Source: Rubripirellula sp.
GTDB lineage: Bacteria; Planctomycetota; Planctomycetia; Pirellulales; Pirellulaceae
DNA: 6,074 bases
Assembly (NCBI GenBank): GCA_029287555.1
Contig: JARFQX010000449.1
Span: 1-6,074, forward strand
Reading direction: 5' to 3'
Shown here: positions 1-5,464 of the stretch, in pieces
Layout: every line of letters begins with the position of its first letter
How positions within the stretch are numbered: position 1 is the stretch's first letter
Program-made: the position numbers and the translations under genes
The notes under the pieces: model-generated
What the model saw: only the letters and a program-made list of their open reading frames with translations
Database searches by the model: none
Told to the model about the DNA's origin: nothing

Positions 1-1
1 G

Positions 2-631
2 TGGTTCGAGAACGAAGTGAAGCCATGCCTTGCTGGCCATGCCTACTTGATTCGGTTTGCGGATGACTTTGTGATTGGGTTTTGCGTTGAGCGCGATGCC
101 CAGCGAGTCATGGAAGTTATCCCGAAACGATTTGGCAAGTACGGCCTGACAGTCCATCCGACCAAGACGAAACTCGTTCCGTTCCGCCCACCGTTCTCTA
201 AGAACAAGGGTGGCCGCGGGTCGGGTAACCGTCCTGGAACCTTGGACTTTCTGGGATTCACCCACTACTGGGGTGTGTCCCGGAACGGTTACTGGGTTGT
301 CAAACTCAAGACTGCCGGAGATCGTTTCAGCCGTGCGGTGCGAAGCATGGACCACTGGTGCCGGGATAATCGGCATCTCTCGATCGCCACGCAACAACAG
401 AAGCTGAACCAGAAGTTACGCGGACATGATGCGTACTACGGAGTGACGGGTAACTCTGACGCCCTGTCACGGTTTCACCGCGAAGTGGAGCGAAGATGGC
501 GTAAGTGGCTCAACCGCCGCAATCGCATTCGCACGCTGAAGTGGGCGAAGTTCCGAGACATCCTGCGTCGTTACCCGCTCGTCCACGCGCGCTCCGTCCG
601 CTCGGAGTTCAGGCACGAAGCGAAACCATGA
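2..631 (+). CDS. ltrA: Group II intron reverse transcriptase/maturase, C-terminal part (5'-truncated by window)
   Basis: This intron-encoded protein reverse-transcribes the intron at its DNA target and helps the RNA fold for splicing. The frame is open to the window edge (W-F-E-N-E-V-K-P precedes the GTG at 17), so 17 is not the true start. The catalytic RT motif is visible as R-F-A-D-D-F, with Phe in the usual Tyr position of YADD. It is followed by the RT-6/7 motifs GLTVHPTKTKLVPF and FLGFTHYWG. The thumb/maturase (X) domain is represented by GHDAYYGVTGN and a basic tail ERRWRKWLNRR...LKWAKFRDILRRYPL. The protein ends right after the maturase region with no HNH endonuclease (Cys-pair/H-N-H) domain, as in bacterial lineages lacking En. 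No frameshift or stop is seen in the visible part. The symbol ltrA is the generic name for the family; the intron class was not determined. Confidence 0.93.
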   Translation, partial: WFENEVKPCLAGHAYLIRFADDFVIGFCVERDAQRVMEVIPKRFGKYGLTVHPTKTKLVPFRPPFSKNKGGRGSGNRPGTLDFLGFTHYWGVSRNGYWVVKLKTAGDRFSRAVRSMDHWCRDNRHLSIATQQQKLNQKLRGHDAYYGVTGNSDALSRFHREVERRWRKWLNRRNRIRTLKWAKFRDILRRYPLVHARSVRSEFRHEAKP

Positions 632-634
632 TTT

Positions 635-673
635 GAGGAACCGTATGCTCTAGTGCGGGCACGTACGGGTCTG
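635..673 (+). ncRNA. Group II intron domain V hairpin
   Basis: Domain V is the catalytic core of the ribozyme. The lower stem pairs CCGTA (641-645) with TACGG (664-668), continued outward by A639-T670 and G638-C671. The two-base bulge CG (662-663) sits on the 3' strand at the expected position. The upper stem pairs TGCTC (646-650) with GGGCA (657-661, one G.T pair), with loop TAGTGC. The overall size of 34 nt (638-671) and the bulge position match domain V. With this register the catalytic-triad position reads A-A-C (639-641) rather than the common AGC, with A640 opposite G669. It begins 4 nt after the maturase stop codon. Confidence 0.8.
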
Positions 674-720
674 TGGGAGCTGAGGGTCGGAAACGACCCT
701 CGGCCACCCGGTCCTACCGC
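673..720 (+). ncRNA. Group II intron domain VI hairpin, candidate branch-point A716
   Basis: Domain VI carries the bulged adenosine used as the branch-point nucleophile. A perfect 11-bp stem (679-689 with 694-704, one G.T pair) is capped by a GAAA tetraloop at 690-693. A basal helix can form between GTGG (673-676) and CCGC (717-720), leaving A716 unpaired directly above it, the geometry of a branch point. The linker on the 3' side (705-715) is longer than on the 5' side (677-678), so the middle of the domain is asymmetric and the exact pairing is uncertain. A706 is a less likely alternative branch adenosine. Confidence 0.65.
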
Positions 721-722
721 AT

Positions 723-882
723 TTAGGCGACAAAATATCGGGGCGGCCAGCGGCCAATTTCACGCCATTAACTTGCGCGGCAACCGGATTGTGGTGCTTG
801 CCTTGAAATCTTCTGCCGCGACTCATTTGGCTTGAACGACAACACCAAATGACGGCCTGTGTTGGCTGGTCGCGTGAACTCT
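723..882. other. Intergenic / 3' exon flank with no recognisable gene
   Basis: This is the DNA immediately 3' of the intron, up to the stop codon of the minus-strand channel gene. A plus-strand frame stays open from inside the intron to a TGA at 833-835, giving about 37 codons beyond the intron. It resembles nothing I recognise, so it may or may not be the tail of the interrupted gene. The heptamer GCGGCCA occurs twice, eleven bases apart, at 742-758. An inverted repeat lies at 823-852 and is listed separately. Confidence 0.5.
823..852. repeat. Inverted repeat between the intron and the channel gene
   Basis: TCATTTGG (823-830) is perfectly complementary to CCAAATGA (845-852), with a 14-nt loop. 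It lies about 30 bp past the stop of the minus-strand channel gene, so it could act as a transcript-end hairpin. However, it is A/T-rich and has no T-run on either strand, so it does not meet the usual criteria for an intrinsic terminator. It may be chance. Confidence 0.3.
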
Positions 883-2025
883 CTATTCAGACTCGTTGGC
901 ATGCCGCGGAGGCTTCTTGAGTTCGATTTCTAACGGTCCTTGTTGGTCGTCCTGCTTCCAATACGTATGACGCAGGGGGAGCGAAAACTGGATGCCGTAG
1001 TCGTCAAACGCAGCGAAGATCTCTAGGTTGATCCTTTCGTTAAACGCCATGAAATCCCAGTGGTTGGGTGGTGAGTACCAATAGTGGATTTGTATCGCGA
1101 ACGCATCCGACAGGAAGTCCGCAAAGAATACCCGGGGCGGAGACTCAGGGGTCATCCCTTCATGGTTGGCGAGAATCTTGCGGATGCTCTTGACTGCTGC
1201 CTCGACTTTTTCTCGCGGCGTATCGATTGGAATGTGCAGCTCGGTCATTCGACGAATCTGCTGTCTTTGGCCGATGTTTTCGATTTCGGCATCGGCCATT
1301 TGATCGTTGGGGATCGCAACGATGTTGCCCGTCAACGCGCGGATTTTGGTGCTGCGTAGCCCGATCTCCTCGACGAAGCCATCGTGTCCTTTGACGACGA
1401 TACGTTCACCGACCCGGTATGGCTTGTCCAGCAGAATCGTCACCGTCCCAAACCGGCCCTTGATCAGACCCTGGGCAGAGAGCGCAATGGCCAAACCACC
1501 GATCCCCGCACTGGCGAGCAACGTGGTCAATGGAAATCCGAGATAGCGTCCTCCTTCCAGAAAGACGACGACAGCAGCGACGATTCCCAGCACGCGGCAC
1601 AGGATACGGATCAGATTTGCATCCAGGCTCTTCGGAGCCACCTGCAATAGTGCGACAATCGAATCGGCCGCCCGACTGCTGACTCCGATGATCAACCCCA
1701 CGATCCCCATCAGAAAGACTAAATCGGCACAAAAGTTGACCACGTACATCGGGCTGCCGCGGAGCGTCAGATACTCCCAGGCGAAATGCTTGAATCCAAG
1801 CGGCACGGCCACTGCAACGACGAACCAGGCGAAGCTCAGCCAGTAGTTGAATAGGCTCTGCTGCCGCACGTACTCGCCCCGACGACGTCCGCGGGTGAAT
1901 AGCAGTACCATCGCGGCCAGACTGAGTGGAATCGTCAAGAACAGGCCCACGGCTTGCCATCCAGACATTCCGAGGAACCGTCGTTGGAACCAGCCCGGCA
2001 GGCGATCCACCAGGCTTGCGACCAC
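883..2025 (-). CDS. MscS-family mechanosensitive ion channel, channel-domain reading frame (C-terminal part of a broken gene)
   Basis: MscS channels sit in the cytoplasmic membrane and open under membrane tension to release solutes during hypo-osmotic shock. This 380-codon frame holds the whole channel core. Hydrophobic helices lie at about residues 24-44, 60-80, 95-116 and 138-158. The pore-lining segment spans about 163-195, with the small-residue pattern ASAGIGGLAIALSAQ followed by GTVTILLDKPYRVGERI. The beta domain has GFVEEIGLRSTKIRA and the signature IVAIPN (about 216-240), and the cytoplasmic alpha/beta domain runs to about 350. The GTG at 2025 is only the first in-frame start: no Shine-Dalgarno precedes it, and the frame is open upstream through V-F-T-G-G-G-S-P-S-P-G-N-P. 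Homologues I recall continue upstream into a periplasmic region, which here lies in another frame (2042-2362). E. coli MscS is 286 residues, so the core is complete, but independent translation is doubtful. Confidence 0.92.
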   Translation of the reverse strand: MVASLVDRLPGWFQRRFLGMSGWQAVGLFLTIPLSLAAMVLLFTRGRRRGEYVRQQSLFNYWLSFAWFVVAVAVPLGFKHFAWEYLTLRGSPMYVVNFCADLVFLMGIVGLIIGVSSRAADSIVALLQVAPKSLDANLIRILCRVLGIVAAVVVFLEGGRYLGFPLTTLLASAGIGGLAIALSAQGLIKGRFGTVTILLDKPYRVGERIVVKGHDGFVEEIGLRSTKIRALTGNIVAIPNDQMADAEIENIGQRQQIRRMTELHIPIDTPREKVEAAVKSIRKILANHEGMTPESPPRVFFADFLSDAFAIQIHYWYSPPNHWDFMAFNERINLEIFAAFDDYGIQFSLPLRHTYWKQDDQQGPLEIELKKPPRHANESE

Positions 2026-2041
2026 GGGATTGCCGGGACTT

Positions 2042-2362
2042 GGAGAGCCACCACCGGTAAAAACCTTCGGAGACCGGGTGCTGGGACTCCTGCTTATAAG
2101 GCTGTTCGTCCACTCGTGCGTAAAGCTCCGGTGCGCGAGCGACCGTCTCGGCCGAGAACAAGTACTCTCCGCGCCGCGGGCCGTCGAGCATTCTGGAAAT
2201 CACAATTTGCGTGCGAGGAACTTGCCAGCGACTGAGCGGTTCACCGCCTTCTGCCGACTCGACCGACTCGAGCCCCGGAATCTGCTCCGCGAGAGGCAGC
2301 GGAGTCCGGTCCAGAACTTCTTTCAGACAGACAGACCGCCGCCTCAGCATCAAAGTACTCAC
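2042..2362 (-). pseudogene. Fragment of the MscS gene: second half of periplasmic module 2 (middle frame)
   Basis: This frame carries the start of the conserved block VCLKEVLDRTPLP, then SRWQVPRTQIVISR, then GEYLFSAETVARAPELYARV, and ends as PVSEGFYRWWLS before losing the channel frame near 2041. It parallels the same blocks in the first module (LFLKEVLDRIELP, DRWQIAHTRIAIAR, NAYLFTPETVRRSPAFYRIV). The frame stays open to about 1406 antisense to the channel coding frame, but that extension is low-complexity, R/G/S-rich and not meaningful. Translation is not expected by itself; it is part of the 883-3149 gene. Confidence 0.75.
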
Positions 2363-2864
2363 GCGCGTAGTCGGCTAATTGACTGGTGTCCAGGCAGGAG
2401 AGTATTCGCTGCGCAATTCGGTGAAACTCCGGGTTGCTTCGGTCGAAGTGTCGCTCCTGACTAATCGCCTCATGAAGCCTATTGCAACTGTCAATGAACA
2501 AGGTCAATGTGCCGCGCGGACTAGAGGTATCGGCTATTTGCGCGGGCTGTCGCTTGGTGGCAGCGATGTACGCGTCGCGTAAACCGGGCGACACGGTTCG
2601 GCCTTCGCTTCGATAAGGTAGCGCTTTGACGATTCGGTAAAACGCGGGGGACCGGCGAACGGTTTCCGGAGTAAACAGATAGGCATTCCGGTTCGGTCCG
2701 TCTTCTGCGCGAGCGATCGCGATACGAGTGTGGGCGATTTGCCAACGATCAGGTGCGCTGGTTTCTTCGGCTGCTTGGTCAGATGTTGGAATATCGGTGC
2801 TTGCTGGCAGTTCGATCCGATCGAGTACTTCCTTGAGAAACAAGGCCGATTCAATGCCTGCGGT
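2241..2864 (-). pseudogene. Fragment of the MscS gene: module 1 C-part and module 2 N-part (upstream frame after the TAG)
   Basis: This segment is in the same frame as the signal-peptide segment 2865-3149, separated from it only by the TAG. It contains LFLKEVLDRIELP, RWQIAHTRIAIARAEDG, AYLFTPETVRRSPAFYRIVKALPYR (the C-terminal half of module 1). It then has SSPRGTLTLFIDSCNRLHEA and RILSCLDTSQLADYAREYFDAEAAVCL (the N-terminal half of module 2). After CL (about 2331) the frame is wrong because of the CAGA repeat, and the remaining codons to the stop at 2241 are out-of-frame sequence. The TTG at 2843 is the nearest in-frame potential start but lies in the middle of a conserved block. Confidence 0.75.
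2324..2335. repeat. (CAGA)3 tandem repeat at the frameshift site
   Basis: Three perfect copies of the tetramer CAGA on the plus strand (TCTG on the coding strand). With two copies the minus-strand product reads through as AVCLKEVLDR in register with module 1. With three copies the frame is lost. This fits a single replication-slippage event adding one unit. Confidence 0.75.
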
Positions 2865-3149
2865 CTAACGCAACTCCTCGGGCAACTCGCTCAAGTCAAG
2901 GCAATCCAATATTCGGTCGATGGTTGGCAAGACCTCGACCGCCCGTTCTTCGGAGATTGCACCTGCCTTCACCAGCTGATGCAATTCATTGCACGAATCG
3001 ATCAGGCTATCCAGGGTCGCTGCAGCGGTGGATGTGTCGGCTGGCTGCAGCGGGTGTGGAACGATCGGTTCCTGAGCGCGGGCGACGACCGTGCAGAGCA
3101 TGCCCGTGCTTAAAACGAGGCATAGCAGAGAGACTTTCGAGCAATTCAT
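2865..3149 (-). CDS. Signal peptide plus N-terminal half of periplasmic module 1 (94 codons, cut short by TAG)
   Basis: The frame starts at an ATG overlapping the upstream stop (ATGA) and ends at the TAG discussed under the full gene. The first 26 residues form a Sec signal peptide: K5, then a hydrophobic stretch VSLLCLVLSTGMLCTVVA, then A-R-A before Q27. The rest contains a predicted helical repeat, LDSLIDSCNELHQLVKAG and IDRILDCLDLSELPEELR. As it stands the cell would make a short secreted peptide of about 68 residues, with no known function of its own. I interpret it as the truncated N-terminus of the MscS-type protein and not as a separate gene. Confidence 0.7.
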   Translation of the reverse strand: MNCSKVSLLCLVLSTGMLCTVVARAQEPIVPHPLQPADTSTAAATLDSLIDSCNELHQLVKAGAISEERAVEVLPTIDRILDCLDLSELPEELR

Positions 3150-3682
3150 TTCTGCGAGTCAGTCTTGGACGGTTCCATCTCCGTATTGCAAGAAACATGG
3201 ATCGCTCCATCATAATTAAACAAGGCTCGCAGTTTGTCCCAGAACGCGCCACCAAGCAGAAACAGGCTGATCAGCAAAATAACGTCGCCGGCGACGGCGT
3301 AGATAAGTTGTTGTCGCTCGAATCCCGGAAGGTGGTGCCCAAAGTAAGGGGACGCCCATCCAAACACCAAGGAGAGCGAAAAGAGTATCAGTCCAATTGT
3401 GTAGCGACGTCGACTGACCTCTTGCGGCGGCAGGTAAGGTCTGAAGATTCCAAACACCTTGGCCTTGATGAATACAAAGCCATCTTTGCCGGCGACAGCC
3501 GCGCCGGCGATCAACAGTAAATCGGCGACAACGATCATCACGCCAGTGAAGGCTGCCGTCGCCTTTGATGAAACTCCGAACAGCAGAAGGAGTGGTATCC
3601 CAACGGGCCAGCCAAGGCTCACGACGAATAGCGCGAGCCCCAACGATGTTCTCCAGCGGGCGCGTGAACGTTCAACTGCCAT
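3146..3682 (-). CDS. Transporter suffix domain-containing membrane protein
   Basis: A 178-residue integral membrane protein. Its sequence resembles the 'transporter suffix' domain, a small module found at the C-terminus of some RND-type transporters and also as stand-alone proteins, notably in planctomycetes; its biochemical role is not established. Four hydrophobic helices lie at about residues 12-36, 43-64, 94-114 and 125-144. The two halves look alike: RWRTSLGLALFVVSLGWP (about 9-26) parallels RRYTIGLILFSLSLVFGW (about 92-109), and the basic loop GKDGFVFIKAKVFGIF parallels GGAFWDKLRALFNYDG. The C-terminal tail is hydrophilic. Its stop overlaps the start of the MscS-type gene by four bases (ATGA), so the two are probably one transcript with coupled translation, suggesting a role in the channel's assembly or regulation (inference). 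The chosen ATG has only a weak, distant AAAAGGG about 12 nt upstream. Family assignment is from memory of sequence patterns. Confidence 0.82.
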   Translation of the reverse strand: MAVERSRARWRTSLGLALFVVSLGWPVGIPLLLLFGVSSKATAAFTGVMIVVADLLLIAGAAVAGKDGFVFIKAKVFGIFRPYLPPQEVSRRRYTIGLILFSLSLVFGWASPYFGHHLPGFERQQLIYAVAGDVILLISLFLLGGAFWDKLRALFNYDGAIHVSCNTEMEPSKTDSQK

Positions 3683-3718
3683 TTCGTCGGGGCACCCTTT
3701 TCATCGGTATCACTCAGG

Positions 3719-3761
3719 GATCGTGGCAGGCCATCCTAAACTCACGATCAACAACGTGAGT
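3719..3761 (-). promoter_or_regulatory. Overlapping, mutually exclusive inverted repeats in the suffix-mscS leader
   Basis: Two perfect 7-bp inverted repeats share an arm. Repeat A pairs ACTCACG (3740-3746) with CGTGAGT (3755-3761) across an 8-nt loop. Repeat B pairs GATCGTG (3719-3725) with CACGATC (3743-3749) across 17 nt. Bases 3743-3746 are needed by both, so in RNA only one stem can form at a time. On the minus strand they lie about 37-79 nt upstream of the ATG at 3682, so if transcription starts above 3761 they would form a two-state leader. They could equally be a protein-binding operator array. No known riboswitch consensus is recognised. Confidence 0.4.
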
Positions 3762-4038
3762 GCCACCGACGTTCTCCCATGCGTGACGGGAATGTCTCAT
3801 TGCTTACGATGTTCTTTTTATCGTTGGGCCTTCTTGGCATTGGTGAGCATCCATGTTTCGATCGGAGTAACCGATAAAAGTTGCATTGGAACGGTCGAAA
3901 CTCGCACCACTCACCGCCTGCAGTTTATGCCGCAACTGAAAACGGGCGACAACAACGATTGTGCGAAACCCCCATAAGGGCGGAATACGCCGGATATCAC
4001 GCACCACCTCCCCGCCTACAAATAGCCTGATCGATGCG

Positions 4039-4045
4039 AAAGGAG
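4039..4045 (+). promoter_or_regulatory. Strong Shine-Dalgarno sequence of the porin gene
   Basis: AAAGGAG followed by a 7-nt spacer to the ATG at 4053. It is the best ribosome binding site in the window and fixes the porin start. Confidence 0.85.
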
Positions 4046-4052
4046 TCGCCCG

Positions 4053-5423
4053 ATGCGTTGCACAACTTTATCAAGACATTTATTGAGGGCGGCTCTCGCG
4101 TCGATTTTGTTGGCGGCCTTCGTGGTCATTTCGGCAGATGTATCGCAAGCTCAATCGCTATTCAGTTGTGACGATACGAGTTGTGACAGCATGCTTGCGC
4201 GCGACCGCGACTCTTGTGACGGTCAGGCTTGTGCTCCCACGTGCTGTTGCCTTTCGGACCATGACAAACTGTTTGGCGATTGGGTGGGAATCAAGCCACA
4301 TCTCGCAGAGCACGGAATCACTGTCGATGCGATGCTCACGCAGTTCTATCAGGGTGTTACACAAGGTGCTGGCAGGCGGCGATTTCGTTACGGCAGCAAG
4401 ATGGATGTATTCTTCAACGTCGACACGGGCAAGCTCGGCTTGTGGCAAGGTGGCACGTTGACCAGTCACGTGGCCGATTGGCAGTTCGGCCAAAGCTCCA
4501 TCGGCGACGCTGTGGGGCTTGCGCCCGTCAATACCGCGTTGCTGACGCCCAAGGTCGGTGAGCCGTCTTACGCCGTCACCAGTCTGCAATACACCCATCA
4601 ACTTGGTGAGGGTTGGGCGGCGACGTTCGGTCGCGTCAATATCCTCGACTTGTGGGTGGGCTTTTTCCCCAATTACGGCCGTGGGATCGATGGATTCATG
4701 AACGTTTCTACCATGTTGTCGCTGAGCACGATTCCCAGCGTTCCACTGGTCACCAATGCGGCGGGAGTTCTCAAAACGGGCGAGCGAGGAGTCGAAGCCG
4801 GGTTCCTTGTTTTGGAAAGCCAACACAGCCCAACGACCGTGGGTTTGGACTTTCCCAACGGCGTCACCCTTCTGGCGGTTGGTCGAAAGTACACGGATTT
4901 TGGTGGCCAGCCCGGTTCTCATACGCTGGTGGGAAGCTACGCAACGGGGGATTATACGTCGTTTGATCTCAATGGCTGGGCGATCCTTCCAGATGGGGGC
5001 GTGGAACCGGCAGAACAGTCGGGAACATGGGCGGCGATCTACAACGGCGAGCAACGCTTATGGGTCGATCGGTCCAATCCGGCTCGCTACACCTCGATGT
5101 ATGGATACGTTGGGTTTTCTGACAATGAATCAAGTCCGTTTGGCTGGACGGGGAGTCTGTCGATCGAATCCTTTGGGCCACTTTCCAGTCGGCCAGCCGA
5201 CCGCACAGGCATCGCCTATTTTTACCAATCGCTTAATAGTGACTTCCAAAGTGCGTTCAGTCTCGCCACGCCCCTGAATGACGTTCATGGTGGTGAGGTT
5301 TACTACAACGCAGCAATCACACCTTGGTTCCATTGGACGTTTGACGTGCAAGTGATCGACCCGGCCATCGAAGCAAGCGACACCGCGGTTGTCTTAGCTA
5401 CTCGGGCGAGGATCGATTTCTAG
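4053..5423 (+). CDS. Carbohydrate-selective porin, OprB family
   Basis: OprB-type porins are 16-18-stranded outer-membrane barrels that admit sugars and other small solutes. This 456-residue protein is of typical family length. The N-terminus has a basic start and a hydrophobic core (LLRAALASILLAAFVVISA), with likely signal-peptidase cleavage after A33 (SQA/QS). The family opening motif is LFGDWVGIKPHLAEHGITVD (about 73-92), followed by alternating amphipathic strands such as KMDVFFNVDTGKLGLWQGGTLTSHV. Further typical segments are GWAATFGRVNILDLW, AGFLVLESQ and the glycine-rich YGYVGFSDNESSPFGWTGSLS. It ends A-R-I-D-F with the aromatic C-terminus used by BAM substrates. Residues 39-66 contain seven cysteines, including a CCC run, and the rest of the mature barrel appears to have none. 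The gene stands alone, divergent from the suffix-mscS operon and convergent with the downstream minus-strand gene. Confidence 0.88.
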   Translation: MRCTTLSRHLLRAALASILLAAFVVISADVSQAQSLFSCDDTSCDSMLARDRDSCDGQACAPTCCCLSDHDKLFGDWVGIKPHLAEHGITVDAMLTQFYQGVTQGAGRRRFRYGSKMDVFFNVDTGKLGLWQGGTLTSHVADWQFGQSSIGDAVGLAPVNTALLTPKVGEPSYAVTSLQYTHQLGEGWAATFGRVNILDLWVGFFPNYGRGIDGFMNVSTMLSLSTIPSVPLVTNAAGVLKTGERGVEAGFLVLESQHSPTTVGLDFPNGVTLLAVGRKYTDFGGQPGSHTLVGSYATGDYTSFDLNGWAILPDGGVEPAEQSGTWAAIYNGEQRLWVDRSNPARYTSMYGYVGFSDNESSPFGWTGSLSIESFGPLSSRPADRTGIAYFYQSLNSDFQSAFSLATPLNDVHGGEVYYNAAITPWFHWTFDVQVIDPAIEASDTAVVLATRARIDF

Positions 5424-5464
5424 CGGCCACAAGAGCTGGTTGAGTTAATTGTTGGCTAATTCTT

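Larger units (their letters stand above)
1..722 (+). mobile_element. Group II intron, 3' portion (5' part outside window)
   Basis: A group II intron is a self-splicing, retrotransposing ribozyme that encodes its own reverse transcriptase/maturase within domain IV. The window opens inside that coding frame. The protein stop at 629-631 is followed within a few bases by a domain-V-like hairpin (635-673) and a domain-VI-like hairpin (673-720), the order expected at the 3' end of a bacterial group II intron. The 3' boundary at about 722 is inferred: A716 is a plausible bulged branch-point adenosine, and introns usually end a few bases after it with a purine-pyrimidine (here AT at 721-722). The boundary could be off by several bases. 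The intron lies convergent to the neighbouring minus-strand channel gene and ends about 160 bp beyond that gene's stop. Whether it is still mobile cannot be judged without the 5' part. Confidence 0.85.
2042..3005 (-). repeat. Two diverged tandem copies of a periplasmic module (about 168 residues each) within the MscS gene
   Basis: Copy 1 runs from about 3005 to 2500 and copy 2 from about 2500 to 2042. Aligned blocks in order are LIDSCNELHQ/FIDSCNRLHE, RILDCLDLSELP/RILSCLDTSQLA, LKEVLDRIELP/LKEVLDRTPLP, RWQIAHTRIAIAR/RWQVPRTQIVISR, YLFTPETVRRSPAFY/YLFSAETVARAPELY and LPYR/QPYK. The period, measured between the IDSCN blocks, is about 504 nt. Copies are diverged at DNA and protein level, so the duplication is ancient. 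Planctomycete MscS-type proteins I recall have a similar duplicated region before the membrane part. It presumably lies in the periplasm; a ligand is unknown. Confidence 0.75.
883..3149 (-). pseudogene. Full-length MscS-type channel gene with two N-terminal modules, broken by one TAG and two frameshifts
   Basis: Read as one unit the gene encodes a signal peptide, a periplasmic module, a second copy of that module, and the MscS channel. Three lesions interrupt it. (1) An in-frame TAG at 2867-2865 follows ELPEELR, and the same frame continues with TAGIESALFLKEVLDR. (2) A 4-base tandem repeat, three copies of CAGA on the plus strand (2324-2335), shifts the frame. With two copies the product reads AVCLKEVLDR, matching the first module. 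(3) One extra base near 2040-2041 shifts the frame again. Removing it joins YRWWLS to SPGNPVVASLVDRLPGW. The corrected length is 2,262 nt, or about 753 residues if the TAG is read as sense. The start is the ATG at 3149, overlapping the upstream gene's stop as ATGA. The neighbouring suffix and porin genes are intact, so lesions are concentrated here. Read or assembly errors remain an alternative explanation. Confidence 0.82.
3683..4052. other. Divergent intergenic region between the suffix-mscS operon and the porin gene
   Basis: About 370 bp that must hold the promoters of both divergent transcripts. I see no convincing sigma-70 -35/-10 pair for either direction. It contains the overlapping inverted repeats at 3719-3761, the outer repeat GTGGCA/TGCCAC (3723-3728 and 3761-3766), a small hairpin ATCGG/CCGAT at 3861-3875, and the porin ribosome binding site at 4039-4045. 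A minus-strand open frame of 67 codons (3804-4007) shows no family resemblance and is probably spurious. Confidence 0.6.

Noticed and set aside
653..835. 60-codon plus-strand frame crossing the intron end
   Set aside because: It begins inside intron domain V and matches nothing; at most the last 37 codons could be an exon remnant.
1406..2041. Extension of the module-2 frame antiparallel in register to the channel coding frame
   Set aside because: Past 2041 it is an out-of-frame reading of the same strand as the MscS channel domain; composition is R/G/S-rich and meaningless.
2324..2867. Programmed frameshifting or stop-codon readthrough as an explanation for the split mscS gene
   Set aside because: It would need three independent recoding events without typical slippery heptamers; simple decay or read error is more economical.
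2924..3977. Plus-strand open frames (2924-3520 and 3459-3977) opposite the suffix and mscS genes
   Set aside because: Shadow frames of clearly coding minus-strand genes, with no start signal or domain.
3804..4007. 67-codon minus-strand frame in the divergent intergenic region
   Set aside because: No ribosome binding site or family resemblance, and it occupies space needed for the porin promoter.
4158..5054. 298-codon minus-strand open frame inside the porin gene
   Set aside because: It is antisense to a gene with a signal peptide, strong Shine-Dalgarno and OprB motifs; its product has no recognisable features.
5424..5464. Bidirectional terminator between the convergent porin and minus-strand gene
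   Set aside because: The 41-bp gap has no convincing GC-rich hairpin with a T-run on either strand.
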